From: CAVQCJ01 sp963849365
GTDB lineage: Bacteria; Actinomycetota; Actinomycetes; Prado026
Length of the DNA: 64,000 nt
NCBI GenBank assembly: GCA_963849365.1
Contig: CAWKHA010000004.1
Span: 1,860,001-1,924,000, forward strand
Direction of reading: 5' to 3'
Below, piece by piece: positions 24,205 to 33,289 of the stretch. Every line of letters starts with the position of its first letter. Position 1 is the first letter of the stretch. The notes beneath the pieces were generated by a model. It was given only the letters and a program-made list of their open reading frames with translations, was not told the origin of the DNA and ran no database searches. Position numbers and translations under genes: made by a program.

Positions 24205-25152
24205 GTGACGCGGCCGGCTGTCCCTGCTGGGCCGGACGCGGTGGGACGGCCCGGCGCGCGCGACGTCGGGCTCATGGCGGTCGCGGTCGCCGCGATCTCG
24301 ACCTCTGCTCCGCTGATCGCGGCGACCGCAGCGCCGGCGCTCGCGATCGGCTTCTGGCGCAACGCCTTCGGCACCCTGGCGATCGCCCCTTTCGCGCTCA
24401 CCGGCCGCCGCCGCCGCGAGCTGGTCGCGATGGACCGCCGCGAGTGGCGGCTCGCCCTGGTCGCCGGCGTCCTGCTCGCGCTGCACTTCGGCACCTGGGT
24501 GCCGTCGCTCACCTACACGTCGGTGGCATCCTCGACCGCGCTGGTCGCCTCGCAGCCGGTCTGGGCCGCGCTGATCGCCCGGGCCGGCGGCCAGCACATC
24601 CCGGTCCGTGCGTGGTTCGGCATGGCCGTCGCGTTCGCCGGGGTGCTCACGCTGACCGGGATCGACCTCTCGCTGTCGACCCGGGCCCTGTTCGGCGACC
24701 TGCTGGCGCTGGCCGGCGCCATCTTCGCGGCGGCGTACGTCACGGTCGGGTCGCGCGTGCGGCAGACGGTCTCCACGACCACGTACACGTTCGTCTGCTA
24801 CGGGGCCTGCTCGGTGCTGCTGCTCGCCACCTGCCTGGTGGGCCGGCAGTCGCTGGCCGGCTACGACGCGAACACCTGGGCCAAGCTCGTCGCGCTGACG
24901 CTCGGCGCGCAGCTGCTGGGCCACTCGCTCATCAACGTCGTCCTGCAGACGAGCTCGCCCACGGTCGTCTCGCTGGCGATCCTGTTCGAGATGCCGGGGG
25001 CGGCCATCATCGCCGCGCTGTGGCTCGGCCAGCACCCGCCGTGGGGCGTCGTCCCGGCGGCCCTCCTGCTGCTCGCCGGCGTCGCGCTGGTGGTCAGCTC
25101 CTCCGGTCGGTCCGAGACCCTGGAGGGACCCCGCGAGGCGCCGCCCGGCTAG
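24205..25152 (+). CDS. EamA/DMT superfamily transporter
   Basis: A 315-residue membrane protein with about ten hydrophobic helices in two EamA repeats, for example LMAVAVAAISTSAPLIAATA, LGDLLALAGAIFAAAYV-like segments and LGQHPPWGVVPAALLLLAGV. EamA carriers export amino acids, nucleosides or metabolites; the substrate cannot be read. The presumed start is GTG 24205, on the shared leaderless-type promoter. The next gene starts 10 bases after its stop. Confidence 0.88.
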   Translation: MTRPAVPAGPDAVGRPGARDVGLMAVAVAAISTSAPLIAATAAPALAIGFWRNAFGTLAIAPFALTGRRRRELVAMDRREWRLALVAGVLLALHFGTWVPSLTYTSVASSTALVASQPVWAALIARAGGQHIPVRAWFGMAVAFAGVLTLTGIDLSLSTRALFGDLLALAGAIFAAAYVTVGSRVRQTVSTTTYTFVCYGACSVLLLATCLVGRQSLAGYDANTWAKLVALTLGAQLLGHSLINVVLQTSSPTVVSLAILFEMPGAAIIAALWLGQHPPWGVVPAALLLLAGVALVVSSSGRSETLEGPREAPPG

Positions 25153-25155
25153 ATT
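25150..25155 (+). promoter_or_regulatory. -10 box TAGATT of a probable leaderless promoter
   Basis: TAGATT overlaps the stop codon of the DMT transporter gene and is followed by 7 bases and the ATG at 25163, fitting a leaderless message for the lyase gene. Confidence 0.5.
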
Positions 25156-25162
25156 GCGGGCC

Positions 25163-26134
25163 ATGACGGACCCCCGCCCCCGCGCCCTGCGCTCGCGCCG
25201 GTCCTGCCTGGCGGTGCCCGGCAGCAGCGCCAAGATGATGGACAAGGCGCGCAGCCTCCCCGCCGACCAGGTGTTCCTCGACCTCGAGGACGCCTGCGCG
25301 CCGCTGGCCAAGCCGGCCGCCCGTGGCTCGATCGTGGCGGCGCTGAACGAGGGCGGCTGGGACGACCGGATCCGCGTGGTCCGGGTGAACGACTGGACGA
25401 CCCAGTGGACGTACCGCGACGTGGTCGAGGTGGTCGAGGGCGCCGGAGCGAACCTGGACTGCATCATGCTGCCGAAGGTGGTCGGCGCCGAGCAGGTCGT
25501 CGCGCTGGACCTGCTGCTGACGCAGGTCGAGAAGGCGATGGGGTACGAGGTCGGCCGCATCGGCATCGAGGCGCAGATCGAGAACGCACGCGGGCTCATC
25601 GAGGTCGACGCGATCGCCAGGGCGTCGTTGCGGGTGGAGACCGTCATCTTCGGGCCGGCCGACTTCATGGCCAGCATCAACATGAAGTCGCTCGTCGTGG
25701 GCGAGCAGCCGCCGGGCTACGACGTGGGCGACGCGTACCACCACATCCTCATGTCGATCCTGATGGCGGCGCGGGCCAACGGCAAGCAGGCGATCGACGG
25801 GCCGTACCTGCAGATCCGCGACATCGACGGGTTCCGGCGGGTGGCCGGCCGGTCGGCGGCGCTGGGCTTCGACGGGAAGTGGTGCCTGCACCCCGGGCAG
25901 ATCGACGCGTGCAACGAGGTGTACGCGCCGCGGCAGGAGGACTACGAGCACGCGGAGCTGATCCTGGACGCGTACGACTGGTACACCTCCGCGGCCGGCG
26001 GGGCGCGCGGCGCGGCGATGCTGGGCGAGGAGATGATCGACGAGGCGTCGCGCAAGATGGCGCTGGTGGTCTCGGCCAAGGGCCGTGCCGCCGGCATGGC
26101 CCGCACCCAGGCGTTCGTCCCACCCGAAGGCTGA
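25163..26134 (+). CDS. HpcH/HpaI-type CoA ester lyase (CitE/malyl-CoA lyase-like)
   Basis: A TIM-barrel lyase of 323 residues: RSCLAVPGSSAKMMDKA, VFLDLEDACAP (acidic metal ligand and substrate arginine region), MLPKVVG, EAQIENARGL with the second metal-binding glutamate, and the C-terminal GFDGKWCLHPGQI typical of the CitE/Mcl family. It cleaves or condenses 3-hydroxyacyl-CoA esters such as malyl-CoA or citramalyl-CoA with Mg2+. The conserved GFDGKWCLHP matches the acyl-CoA-binding lid. No partner enzyme of a CoA pathway is adjacent, so the exact substrate is open. Confidence 0.9.
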   Translation: MTDPRPRALRSRRSCLAVPGSSAKMMDKARSLPADQVFLDLEDACAPLAKPAARGSIVAALNEGGWDDRIRVVRVNDWTTQWTYRDVVEVVEGAGANLDCIMLPKVVGAEQVVALDLLLTQVEKAMGYEVGRIGIEAQIENARGLIEVDAIARASLRVETVIFGPADFMASINMKSLVVGEQPPGYDVGDAYHHILMSILMAARANGKQAIDGPYLQIRDIDGFRRVAGRSAALGFDGKWCLHPGQIDACNEVYAPRQEDYEHAELILDAYDWYTSAAGGARGAAMLGEEMIDEASRKMALVVSAKGRAAGMARTQAFVPPEG

Positions 26135-26170
26135 CGCTGCCGTCGGGAACGACGTGGGAGGATCCCCGGC

Positions 26171-26827
26171 ATGCGTACCGCCGTCGTGACGTTCACCCTC
26201 GCGGCCGTGCTGCTCGTGCTGCTGCCGGGCCCGGACACCCTCGTGGTGCTGCGCAGCTTGCTGCGGCACGGCCGGGCGCGGGCGGTGCTCACAGTCGCCG
26301 GGGTACTCACGGGCCTGGCCGTCTGGGTGACGGCTGCGGCACTCGGCCTCTCCGCGCTGCTGCGGGCCAGCGAGAACGGGTACACGGCCCTGCGCATCCT
26401 CGGCGCCGTGTACCTGGTCTGGCTCGGCGTGCAGTCGCTTCGGCCGCGGCGGGACGACGGCGTGCCCGGCGTGGCCTTCGACGGACCGGACGCCGGCACA
26501 GACTTCGCGCCGGCGGCTCCCGGCCGGCGGTCGTTCGTCTCCGGCTACGGCGCGGGGCTGGCGACCGACCTGCTCAACCCGAAGGTCGGCGTCTTCTTCG
26601 TGACCTTCCTGCCCGGGTTCGTCCCGCACGGTGAGCCCATCGGCGTGGTCTCGGTGCTGCTCGGCGCGATCTTCATCGCGCTGACCGCGGCGTACTTCGC
26701 GGTGCTGCTGGTGCTGGCCGGCCGGGTCACCGGCTGGATGCACGACCGGCGGGTCCGCCGGCGGCTCGACCGCGCGACCGGCGTGATCCTGATCGGTTTC
26801 GGCATCCGGCTGGCCGTCGAGTCGTAG
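26171..26827 (+). CDS. LysE family exporter, copy 1
   Basis: A 218-residue RhtB/LysE-type membrane exporter: VVTFTLAAVLLVLLPGPDTL with the signature PGPD, a central loop, and GYGAGLATDLLNPKVGVFFV with the conserved NPK. About six helices. Members expel amino acids or toxic metabolites. GGAGG precedes the ATG. A second LysE gene lies at 32613. Confidence 0.92.
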   Translation: MRTAVVTFTLAAVLLVLLPGPDTLVVLRSLLRHGRARAVLTVAGVLTGLAVWVTAAALGLSALLRASENGYTALRILGAVYLVWLGVQSLRPRRDDGVPGVAFDGPDAGTDFAPAAPGRRSFVSGYGAGLATDLLNPKVGVFFVTFLPGFVPHGEPIGVVSVLLGAIFIALTAAYFAVLLVLAGRVTGWMHDRRVRRRLDRATGVILIGFGIRLAVES

Positions 26828-26853
26828 CCCGCGGACCGCGGCCCGGGCGCCCG

Positions 26854-27159
26854 TCAGTCGGTGACGCGGCTGGGCGGGGCGCCGAACACCAGGTCGGCGT
26901 AGTCGGGGTGGTGCTCGATCCACGCCGACACGAACGGGCAGAGCGCGAGGACGTGCAGGCCGCGGGACCGGACGTCGTCGAGCGCCGCCCGCACCAGGCG
27001 TCCGCCGACGCCCTGGCCTTCGTACTCCGGCTCGACCTCGGTGTGCGTGAACACGACCAGCCGGTCGGCCAGCTTGTACATCGCGACGCCGGCGAGCAGG
27101 TCGCCGGAGCGCGCCTCGTAGCGGGACTGCTCGGGAACGTCGGCGACAGTCAGGTCCAT
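26854..27159 (-). CDS. small GNAT-fold N-acetyltransferase
   Basis: At 101 residues this is the short YjdJ-type GNAT: VVFTHTEVEPEYEGQGVGGR carries the acetyl-CoA P-loop (EGQGVGG), and HVLALCPFVSAWIEHHPDYA is the second motif. The acceptor is unknown. It is divergent from the kinase operon, 80 bases away. Confidence 0.9.
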   Translation of the reverse strand: MDLTVADVPEQSRYEARSGDLLAGVAMYKLADRLVVFTHTEVEPEYEGQGVGGRLVRAALDDVRSRGLHVLALCPFVSAWIEHHPDYADLVFGAPPSRVTD

Positions 27160-27239
27160 ACCGCGATGCTGCCAGACGGTCCGGCAGGGGTGGACGTCCG
27201 CTAGTTTCGAGCGGCGAGTCCCCGACGCAGGAGGTCCGG

Positions 27240-28694
27240 TTGGCGCCGCGGAGCAGCGCGGGCAACGTGCTCGCCGTGGACCAGGGCACCTCGGGCACCA
27301 AGGCGCTGGTGGTCTCGGCGGACGGCGGGGTGCTGGCGTCGGCCCAGGTCCCGGTACGGCCGCGCTACGGCGCCGACGGCCTGGTCGAGCAGGACCCGGC
27401 GGAGCTGCTCGCGTCGGTCCTCGAGGCGGGCCGGCGCGCCGTCGAGCAGGCGGGCGGGCGGGTCGACGCCGTCGCGCTCGCGAACCAGGGCGAGACGGTG
27501 CTCGCCTGGGACAAGGCCACCGGCCGGCCGTTGACGGACGCGATCGTCTGGCAGGACCGCCGGTCGGAGGGCATCTGCCGTCGGCTGGCCGACCGGGCCG
27601 ACCGGCTGGCCGAGCTGACCGGGCTCGCGCTGGACCCGTACTTCGCCGCGCCGAAGATGGCCTGGCTGCGCGAGAACGTGACCCGTGACGGCGTGGTGAC
27701 CACGTCGGACGTCTGGCTTGTGCACGCGCTCACCGGCGCCTTCGTCACGGACGCTTCGACGGCTTCGCGGACGATGCTGCTGGACCTCGACGGCTGCGTC
27801 TGGTCGGCGGAGGCGGTCGAGACGTTCGGGCTGGGCGGCGAGCCGCTGCCGGAGGTGGTGGACGCGGCGGGCGCCTTCGGCACGACGGAGGCCTTCGGCG
27901 CCGCCCTGCCGCTGACCGGCCTGCTGGTCGACCAGCAGGCCGCGCTGCTCGGTGAGGGCTGCCTGGTCGAGGGTACGGCCAAGTGCACGTATGGCACGGG
28001 CGCGTTCCTGCTGGCCAACCTCGGGCCGCGTGCTCGCCGCTCGACGGCCGGGCTGACCGCGTCGGTGGCGTGGCGGGTCGGCGGGGTGCCCACGTACTGC
28101 CTCGACGGCCAGGTGTTCACCGTGGCCTCGGCCGTGCGCTGGCTGGTCGACATCGGCGTGCTGGCCTCGGCGGCGGACCTGGACCGCGTCGGCGGAGCGG
28201 TCGCCGACTCCGGCGGGGTGACGTTCGTTCCCGCCCTGTCCGGGCTCGGCGGTCCCTGGTGGCGCGGCGACGCCCGCGGCAGCCTGGCCGGGCTGAGCCT
28301 GGACACCGCACCCGGCCACCTCGTCCGCGCCCTGGTCGACGGCATCGCGGCCCAGGTCACGGCGCTGACGGAGGCCGTGGCCGCCGACACCGGCGTCCCG
28401 CCGGTCTCGCTGCGCGTGGACGGCGGGCTGACCGGGTCGCGGCTGCTGATGCAGACCCAGGCGGACCTGCTGCAGGTGCCGGTCGAGGTGTTCGCCTCCC
28501 CGGACGCGACCGCCCTGGGGGTGGCGGCGGCAGCGCGGCTCGGGCTGGACCCCGGCAGGACGCTGGCGGGTGCGGTGCCCCCGTGGCAGCCCGCGGCGGT
28601 GTACGAGCCGGTCGTGTCGCCCGGCGAGGCCGCGGACCGGCTCGGGGCGTTCCATGCGGCCGTGGCCCTCGGGCTGGACCGGGGCGCGTCGTGA
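27240..28694 (+). CDS. FGGY kinase resembling glycerol kinase, altered sugar site
   Basis: The 484 residues follow GlpK closely: AVDQGTSGTKAL phosphate loop, AIVWQDRR, DPYF, VDQQAALLGE, CTYGTGAF and VDGGLTGSRLLMQTQADLL. Compared with E. coli GlpK glycerol ligands, Glu84, Trp103, Tyr135 and Asp245 are kept (here E85, W104, Y134, D231), but Arg83 is replaced by Gly84 (ANQGET for NQRET). The substrate may therefore be a different polyol. TTG at 27240 follows a perfect AGGAGG. Two flavoprotein genes follow with GTGA overlaps, the same trio found in some glycerol operons. Confidence 0.88.
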   Translation: MAPRSSAGNVLAVDQGTSGTKALVVSADGGVLASAQVPVRPRYGADGLVEQDPAELLASVLEAGRRAVEQAGGRVDAVALANQGETVLAWDKATGRPLTDAIVWQDRRSEGICRRLADRADRLAELTGLALDPYFAAPKMAWLRENVTRDGVVTTSDVWLVHALTGAFVTDASTASRTMLLDLDGCVWSAEAVETFGLGGEPLPEVVDAAGAFGTTEAFGAALPLTGLLVDQQAALLGEGCLVEGTAKCTYGTGAFLLANLGPRARRSTAGLTASVAWRVGGVPTYCLDGQVFTVASAVRWLVDIGVLASAADLDRVGGAVADSGGVTFVPALSGLGGPWWRGDARGSLAGLSLDTAPGHLVRALVDGIAAQVTALTEAVAADTGVPPVSLRVDGGLTGSRLLMQTQADLLQVPVEVFASPDATALGVAAAARLGLDPGRTLAGAVPPWQPAAVYEPVVSPGEAADRLGAFHAAVALGLDRGAS

Positions 28695-30088
28695 CCACCG
28701 ACGACCCGTACGACATCGCCGTCGTGGGGGCGGGCGTCGTCGGCGTCGCCATCGCGCGCGAGCTGGTGGCGCACGGCCTGCGGGTCGCCGTGGTCGAGGC
28801 CGCGCACGATGTCGGCGAGGGGACGTCGAAGGCGAACACCGCGATCCTGCACACCGGGTTCGACGCGACGCCGGGCACGCTGGAGGCGGAGCTCGTAAGG
28901 CGCGGGTACGACCTGCTCTCGGCCTATGCCGCGGCGACCGGGATCGCGGTCGAGCGGACCGGCGCCCTGCTGGTCGCGTGGGACCGGGACCAGCTGGCCG
29001 CACTGCCGGGGCTGCGGGAGAAGGCGGAGGCGAACGGCTACCTGCAGACGCGACCGGTCGGCGTCGATGAGCTGTACCGGCTGGAGCCGAACCTCGGGCC
29101 GGGGGCGCTCGGCGCCCTCGCGGTCCCCGACGAGAGCATCGTCGACCCCTGGAGCACGCCGCTCGCGTTCGCGACGGAGGCGGTGCTGGGCGGCGCCGAC
29201 CTGCTGCTCGGACGGCGGGTCGGGGCCGTCGAAGCCTCGAGCGACGGCGGCCACGTGCTCACCACCGGCCGCGGACCGGTCCGCTGCCGTTGGCTGGTCA
29301 ACGCCGCCGGCCTGTACGCGGATACGGTCGACGCGATGCTCGGCCACCACGACTTCACGGTGACACCGCGCCGCGGCGAGCTCGTCGTCTTCGACAAGCT
29401 GTCCCGCGGGCTCCTCGCGCACATCGTGCTGCCCGTGCCGACCGGGCGGGGCAAGGGGGTGCTGGTGGCGCCGACGGTTTTCGGGAACGTCCTGCTCGGG
29501 CCGACCGCCGACGACGTCGACGACCGCACCGACACCGCGTCCACCGCTGCCGGCCTCGCCGGGCTGCGCGAACGCGGGCGGCGCATCATGCCGGCGCTGC
29601 TCGCCGAGGAGGTCACCGCCGTCTACGCGGGGCTGCGGGCCGCCACCGAGCACCCCGACTACCGCATCCGCCTGCACGCGAAGCAGCGCTACGTGTGCGT
29701 CGGCGGCATCCGCTCCACCGGGCTGACCGCCGCGATGGCGATCGCGGAGCACGTGGTCGGCCTGCTCGGCGCGGGCGGCCTGGCGCTCGGTCGGCGCCGG
29801 TCGGTCGAGGCTCCGAGGATGGCGCCGCTCGGCGAGGCCGGCCTGCGCCCGTACCAGGACGCCGGGCTGGTGGCGTCCGACCCGGCGTACGGCACGATCG
29901 TGTGCCACTGCGAGCGGGTCTCGCAGGGGGAGGTGCGGGACGCGCTTGTCTCGACCGTGCCGGCCCGGTCCCTCGACGGGCTGCGGCGACGCACGCGCGT
30001 GCTCAACGGCCGTTGCCAGGGGTTCCACTGCGGCGCGTCGGTGCGCGCGGCGCTGGAGTCGTCCACGGCCGGCGGGCGGCACGCGTGA
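28691..30088 (+). CDS. GlpA-like FAD oxidoreductase with [2Fe-2S] BFD domain
   Basis: Residues 1-370 are a DAO/GlpA-type flavoprotein: IAVVGAGVVGVAIARELVAH binds FAD, ANTAILHTGFDATPGTLEA is the polyol-phosphate region, and GGIRSTGLTAAMAIAEHV closes the FAD site. Residues from about 395 form a BFD-like [2Fe-2S] domain with C-x-C (IVCHCERVS) and C-x4-C (GRCQGFHCG). It should oxidise the phosphorylated product of the preceding kinase and pass electrons to a cluster. The GTG at 28691 overlaps the kinase stop by four bases. The length (465) fits COG0579 proteins with this extra domain. Confidence 0.87.
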   Translation: MTTDDPYDIAVVGAGVVGVAIARELVAHGLRVAVVEAAHDVGEGTSKANTAILHTGFDATPGTLEAELVRRGYDLLSAYAAATGIAVERTGALLVAWDRDQLAALPGLREKAEANGYLQTRPVGVDELYRLEPNLGPGALGALAVPDESIVDPWSTPLAFATEAVLGGADLLLGRRVGAVEASSDGGHVLTTGRGPVRCRWLVNAAGLYADTVDAMLGHHDFTVTPRRGELVVFDKLSRGLLAHIVLPVPTGRGKGVLVAPTVFGNVLLGPTADDVDDRTDTASTAAGLAGLRERGRRIMPALLAEEVTAVYAGLRAATEHPDYRIRLHAKQRYVCVGGIRSTGLTAAMAIAEHVVGLLGAGGLALGRRRSVEAPRMAPLGEAGLRPYQDAGLVASDPAYGTIVCHCERVSQGEVRDALVSTVPARSLDGLRRRTRVLNGRCQGFHCGASVRAALESSTAGGRHA

Positions 30089-31329
30089 GGCGCGACCGGG
30101 CGGTCGACGTCGTGGTGGTCGGTGCTGGACCCGCCGGGCTGGCGACCGCGACGGAGCTGGCCAGGATGGGCGTCGGACGGGTGGAGGTCCTCGAGCGCGA
30201 GCCGCAGGCCGGCGGCATCCCGCGGTACTGCCACCACGCCGGGTTCGGCGTTCGCGACCTGCACCGATCGCTGTCCGGCCCGCGGTACGCCCAGCGTCTC
30301 GTCGAGCGCGCCGTCGCCGCCGGGGCCGAGGTGCGCACGGGTGTGAGCGTCACGGGGTGGGCCGGACCTTCCGTGCTGGAGACCACGTCCGCCGACGGCC
30401 TGGAGACGCTGCACGCCGGCGCGGTGGTGCTCGCGACCGGTGCACGCGAACGCCCGCGGCCCGCCCGCTGGGTGCCGGGGGACCGGCCCGACGGCGTCTA
30501 CACGACCGGGCGGCTGCAGCGCACGGTGCACGAGCAGGGTCTGGCCGTCGGCCGGCGGGCCGTGGTCGTCGGCGCCGAGCACGTCAGCTTCTCCGCCGTC
30601 GTCACGCTGCACCACGCGGGCGTGGACGTCGCCGCGATGGTGACGCCGTGGTCCCGGCACCAGTCGTACGAGGCGTTCCGCTGGGTCGCGGCGGCCCGCT
30701 ACCGCTTCCCGCTGCTGACCGGTGCACGTGTGACGCGGATCGTGGGCCGGCACGGACGGGTCGCGGCGGTGGAGCTGACCGCGGCGGACGGCGCGCACCG
30801 GGAGGTCGAGTGCGACACAGTCGTGTTCACCGGCGACTGGGTGGCCGAGCACGAGCTGGCCCGGCTGGCCGGTGCCGGGGTCGACCCGGCGAGCACGGCG
30901 CCGGTCGTGGACACGGCACTGCGGTCCACGCGCCCGGGGCTGGTGTGCGCCGGCAACCTGGCGCACCCGGTGCTGACCGCGGACGCGGCGGCGCTGGACG
31001 GGCGGGTGGCGGCTTCCTCGGCGCTGCAGGCACTGCGCGGCCGCGGCGGCGTTCCGCCCTCGGTGGGCTTCGTGCTCGGGGAGCCGTTGCGCTGGGCGGC
31101 TCCGGGCCGGGTCGGCGCCGACCTCGCGCTGCCGGCCCGGGAGCGGTTCGTGCTGTGGTCGTCCGAGCACCGGACGCGTCCCGCGATCGAGGTGCGCCAG
31201 GGCGGACGGCTGCTCTGGCGCACCCGCTCCGTCCGGCCGCTGGTGCCCGGGCGGCCGTTCGAGCTGCCGGCCGGCTGGGTCGTGGACGTACGGGTCCCGG
31301 GACCGGACCTGGCCGTCACCGTGCACTGA
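30085..31329 (+). CDS. FAD/NAD-dependent oxidoreductase, partner of the GlpA-like protein
   Basis: A 414-residue pyridine-nucleotide-disulphide-type flavoprotein without a redox cysteine pair: VVVVGAGPAGLATATELARM (FAD), VVLATGARERPRPARWVPGD, GRRAVVVGAEHVSFSAVV (second Rossmann fold), then GLVCAGNLAHPVLTADAAAL. This pattern is seen in the electron-transfer partner of GlpA-like dehydrogenases and in opine/HCN oxidase subunits. GTGA overlap with the preceding gene makes a coupled trio. The third small subunit (DUF1667) that accompanies such pairs elsewhere is not visible. The last 80 residues are a divergent tail. Confidence 0.85.
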   Translation: MRRDRAVDVVVVGAGPAGLATATELARMGVGRVEVLEREPQAGGIPRYCHHAGFGVRDLHRSLSGPRYAQRLVERAVAAGAEVRTGVSVTGWAGPSVLETTSADGLETLHAGAVVLATGARERPRPARWVPGDRPDGVYTTGRLQRTVHEQGLAVGRRAVVVGAEHVSFSAVVTLHHAGVDVAAMVTPWSRHQSYEAFRWVAAARYRFPLLTGARVTRIVGRHGRVAAVELTAADGAHREVECDTVVFTGDWVAEHELARLAGAGVDPASTAPVVDTALRSTRPGLVCAGNLAHPVLTADAAALDGRVAASSALQALRGRGGVPPSVGFVLGEPLRWAAPGRVGADLALPARERFVLWSSEHRTRPAIEVRQGGRLLWRTRSVRPLVPGRPFELPAGWVVDVRVPGPDLAVTVH

Positions 31330-31360
31330 CGGCCCGCCGGCGTACGCGCGGGAACTGGCG

Positions 31361-31389
31361 CTGACTCGCGCGTCAGTCCAGGCCATACT
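31361..31389 (+). promoter_or_regulatory. inverted repeat and -10 box ahead of the MFS gene
   Basis: CTGAC-N6-GTCAG (31361-31376) covers the place of the -35 element, and CATACT at 31384-31389 lies exactly 6 bases before the ATG at 31396. The layout suggests a leaderless promoter controlled by a repressor or activator binding the inverted repeat. Confidence 0.4.
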
Positions 31390-31395
31390 CGGCGG

Positions 31396-32616
31396 ATGCC
31401 CGTGCTGCTCGCGGGCGCGGGCGGGCGGTCGGCCGCCGCCGGCGCCGGTCCCGTCTCGACGTCGCTGTGGCGTTCCTTTCGCTCGCGCGAGATCGCCTAC
31501 CCGGTCCTGCTGGCGCTGGGTGCCATCGACGCGGCCGGGTACAGCGTCATCGGACCGGTCCTGCCGGCGCTGGCGGTCACCACCGGGGCGTCGCCGCGCA
31601 CCCTCGGGTGGCTGACTGCGTCGTTCCCGCTGACGATGCTGCTCGGGTACCTGCTCGCCGTCCGGCTGCTGCAGATCTCACGCCCCGCCGCGATCTTCCT
31701 CGGCGCCCTCGGACTGCTCGCCGCCGGGACGCTGGTCTTCGTCCTCACCGACCAGCTGGTCGCTCTGTTCGCCGGCCGGATGGTCATGGGTGTCGGCTCC
31801 GGCGCGCTCTGGATCGCGGTCACGTTCCGGACGCTGGAGTACTGGCCCGGGCAGGAGTACCGCTGCATGAGCCGCGTGATCGCGGCGTACTCCGTGGGCG
31901 CGCTGCTCGGGCCGGCGCTCGGCAGCCTGCCGGGGTCGCACCTGCCGTTCGCGGCGTACCTCGGCCTGCTCCTGCTGGCGGTCCCCGCCGTGCTGATGCT
32001 GCCGCCGCCCGCGGTGCGGCTGCCGACCGTGCAGGACCGGTCGGCGCTGCGGCTGCGCGGGTTCTGGTTCTCCGCACTCGCGGTGCTGTTCGCGATGATG
32101 GCGCCCGGGATGCTCGACGGCGTCCTGCCGCTGCACTTCGCCACCGAGCTCACCCAGACGCAGATCGGCGTCGCCTACGCCGCGACCGCCCTGATGATCG
32201 CGGTCTCCGCCACGGCTGCCGCGCGGGTGCGCCCGACCTGGGCGCTGCTCGTGGGCGGGGTCGCGGTCATCGGCGGGATCGCCGCCGCGGCCATGACCGG
32301 GAGCGTGCTCGCCTGGCTGGTGGCGCTCGCGGTGATCGGGCTCGGGACCGGTGCGACCGAGACCGGGTCGACGGGCGTCCTGCTCGAGGTGGTCCCCACC
32401 GGACGCATCGTCACGGCGATGGTCGTGTGGTCGCAGATCGGCATGGTGGGCTACCTGCTCGCCCCGGCGCTGGGTGCTCCGCTCGCGCAGCAGTACGGGT
32501 TCGGCGCGGTCGCCATCGTCCCGCTGCTGGGGGGCATCGCCGTCGTCGTCGCGGGTGCGGCGAGCGGGATGCTGTCCCGCCGGCCGGGTCGGGTCGGAAG
32601 GGGCGGGGCGTCGTGA
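31396..32616 (+). CDS. MFS transporter
   Basis: The 406-residue protein has about twelve membrane helices, a DHA1-like motif (LPALAVTTGASPRTLGWLTA) and an antiporter-style segment VGALLGPALGSLPGS. The substrate is unknown. The next gene, a LysE exporter, overlaps by GTGA, so two unrelated exporters are made together. It starts 66 bases after the kinase/flavoprotein operon and may belong with it, but has its own promoter-like box. Confidence 0.88.
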   Translation: MPVLLAGAGGRSAAAGAGPVSTSLWRSFRSREIAYPVLLALGAIDAAGYSVIGPVLPALAVTTGASPRTLGWLTASFPLTMLLGYLLAVRLLQISRPAAIFLGALGLLAAGTLVFVLTDQLVALFAGRMVMGVGSGALWIAVTFRTLEYWPGQEYRCMSRVIAAYSVGALLGPALGSLPGSHLPFAAYLGLLLLAVPAVLMLPPPAVRLPTVQDRSALRLRGFWFSALAVLFAMMAPGMLDGVLPLHFATELTQTQIGVAYAATALMIAVSATAAARVRPTWALLVGGVAVIGGIAAAAMTGSVLAWLVALAVIGLGTGATETGSTGVLLEVVPTGRIVTAMVVWSQIGMVGYLLAPALGAPLAQQYGFGAVAIVPLLGGIAVVVAGAASGMLSRRPGRVGRGGAS

Positions 32617-33236
32617 GCGCGCTGTCCGCCGGGTTCGTGCTCGGCTTCGTGGTCGGCGCGCAGGTGGGTCCGATCTGGCTGCTCTGCGCGCGGACTTCGT
32701 TGCGCAGCGGGCTGGCTGCCGGACTGGCCGTGGGTCTGGGCGCCGCGGTCGTCGACTTCTGCTACGCGTGCCTGGGTGTGCTCGGCGCCGCGGGACTGCT
32801 GCGGATCACCGGTCTGCACGTCGCGCTCGGGCTGACCGGCGCGGTGGTGCTCGTCGTGATGGGGGCCCGGACGCTGGTGTCGGCGTTCCGGGTGCGGCTG
32901 GGCGCCGAGACCGACGACGAGGTGGCGACGCCCGCGGCGGCGCTGCGCACGTCGCTGGCGGCGACCGCCTCGAACCCGTTGACCATCGCCTCGTGGGGCG
33001 CGGTGTTCGCTGCGGCGTCGACCGCGCAGTTCACCTCGACGACCGAAAGCACCGTCGAGCTGCTCGTCGGGATCGGCCTCGGGAGCATGGCGTGGTTCAC
33101 CGTGCTCGCTGTCGGGCTGCAGCTGCTGGGTCCCCGGCTGGGCGACCGCGGACTTCGCGTCGTGGACGGCCTGGCCGGCCTGGGCCTGATCGGCTTCGGC
33201 GGCCTGCTCGCCGTCCGCACCCTGCAGGACGTGTAG
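32613..33236 (+). CDS. LysE family exporter, copy 2
   Basis: A 207-residue six-helix exporter: FVLGFVVGAQVGPIWLLCAR (the usual PGP signature is degraded to QVGPIW), SNPLTIASWGAVFAAAS and a final glycine-rich helix. The GTG overlaps the MFS stop by four bases. It is convergent with the DHA2 transporter. The substrate is probably a small amino acid or related metabolite, by family only. Confidence 0.87.
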   Translation: MSALSAGFVLGFVVGAQVGPIWLLCARTSLRSGLAAGLAVGLGAAVVDFCYACLGVLGAAGLLRITGLHVALGLTGAVVLVVMGARTLVSAFRVRLGAETDDEVATPAAALRTSLAATASNPLTIASWGAVFAAASTAQFTSTTESTVELLVGIGLGSMAWFTVLAVGLQLLGPRLGDRGLRVVDGLAGLGLIGFGGLLAVRTLQDV

Positions 33237-33289
33237 CAGGGCGGGACGGGCGGGCAGACCGCCGGGGCGGCCTCGTGACGCGCCGCCGG

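Noticed and set aside
33237..33289. GC-rich partial inverted repeat between convergent LysE and DHA2 genes
   Set aside because: The arms do not match well enough to support a terminator.
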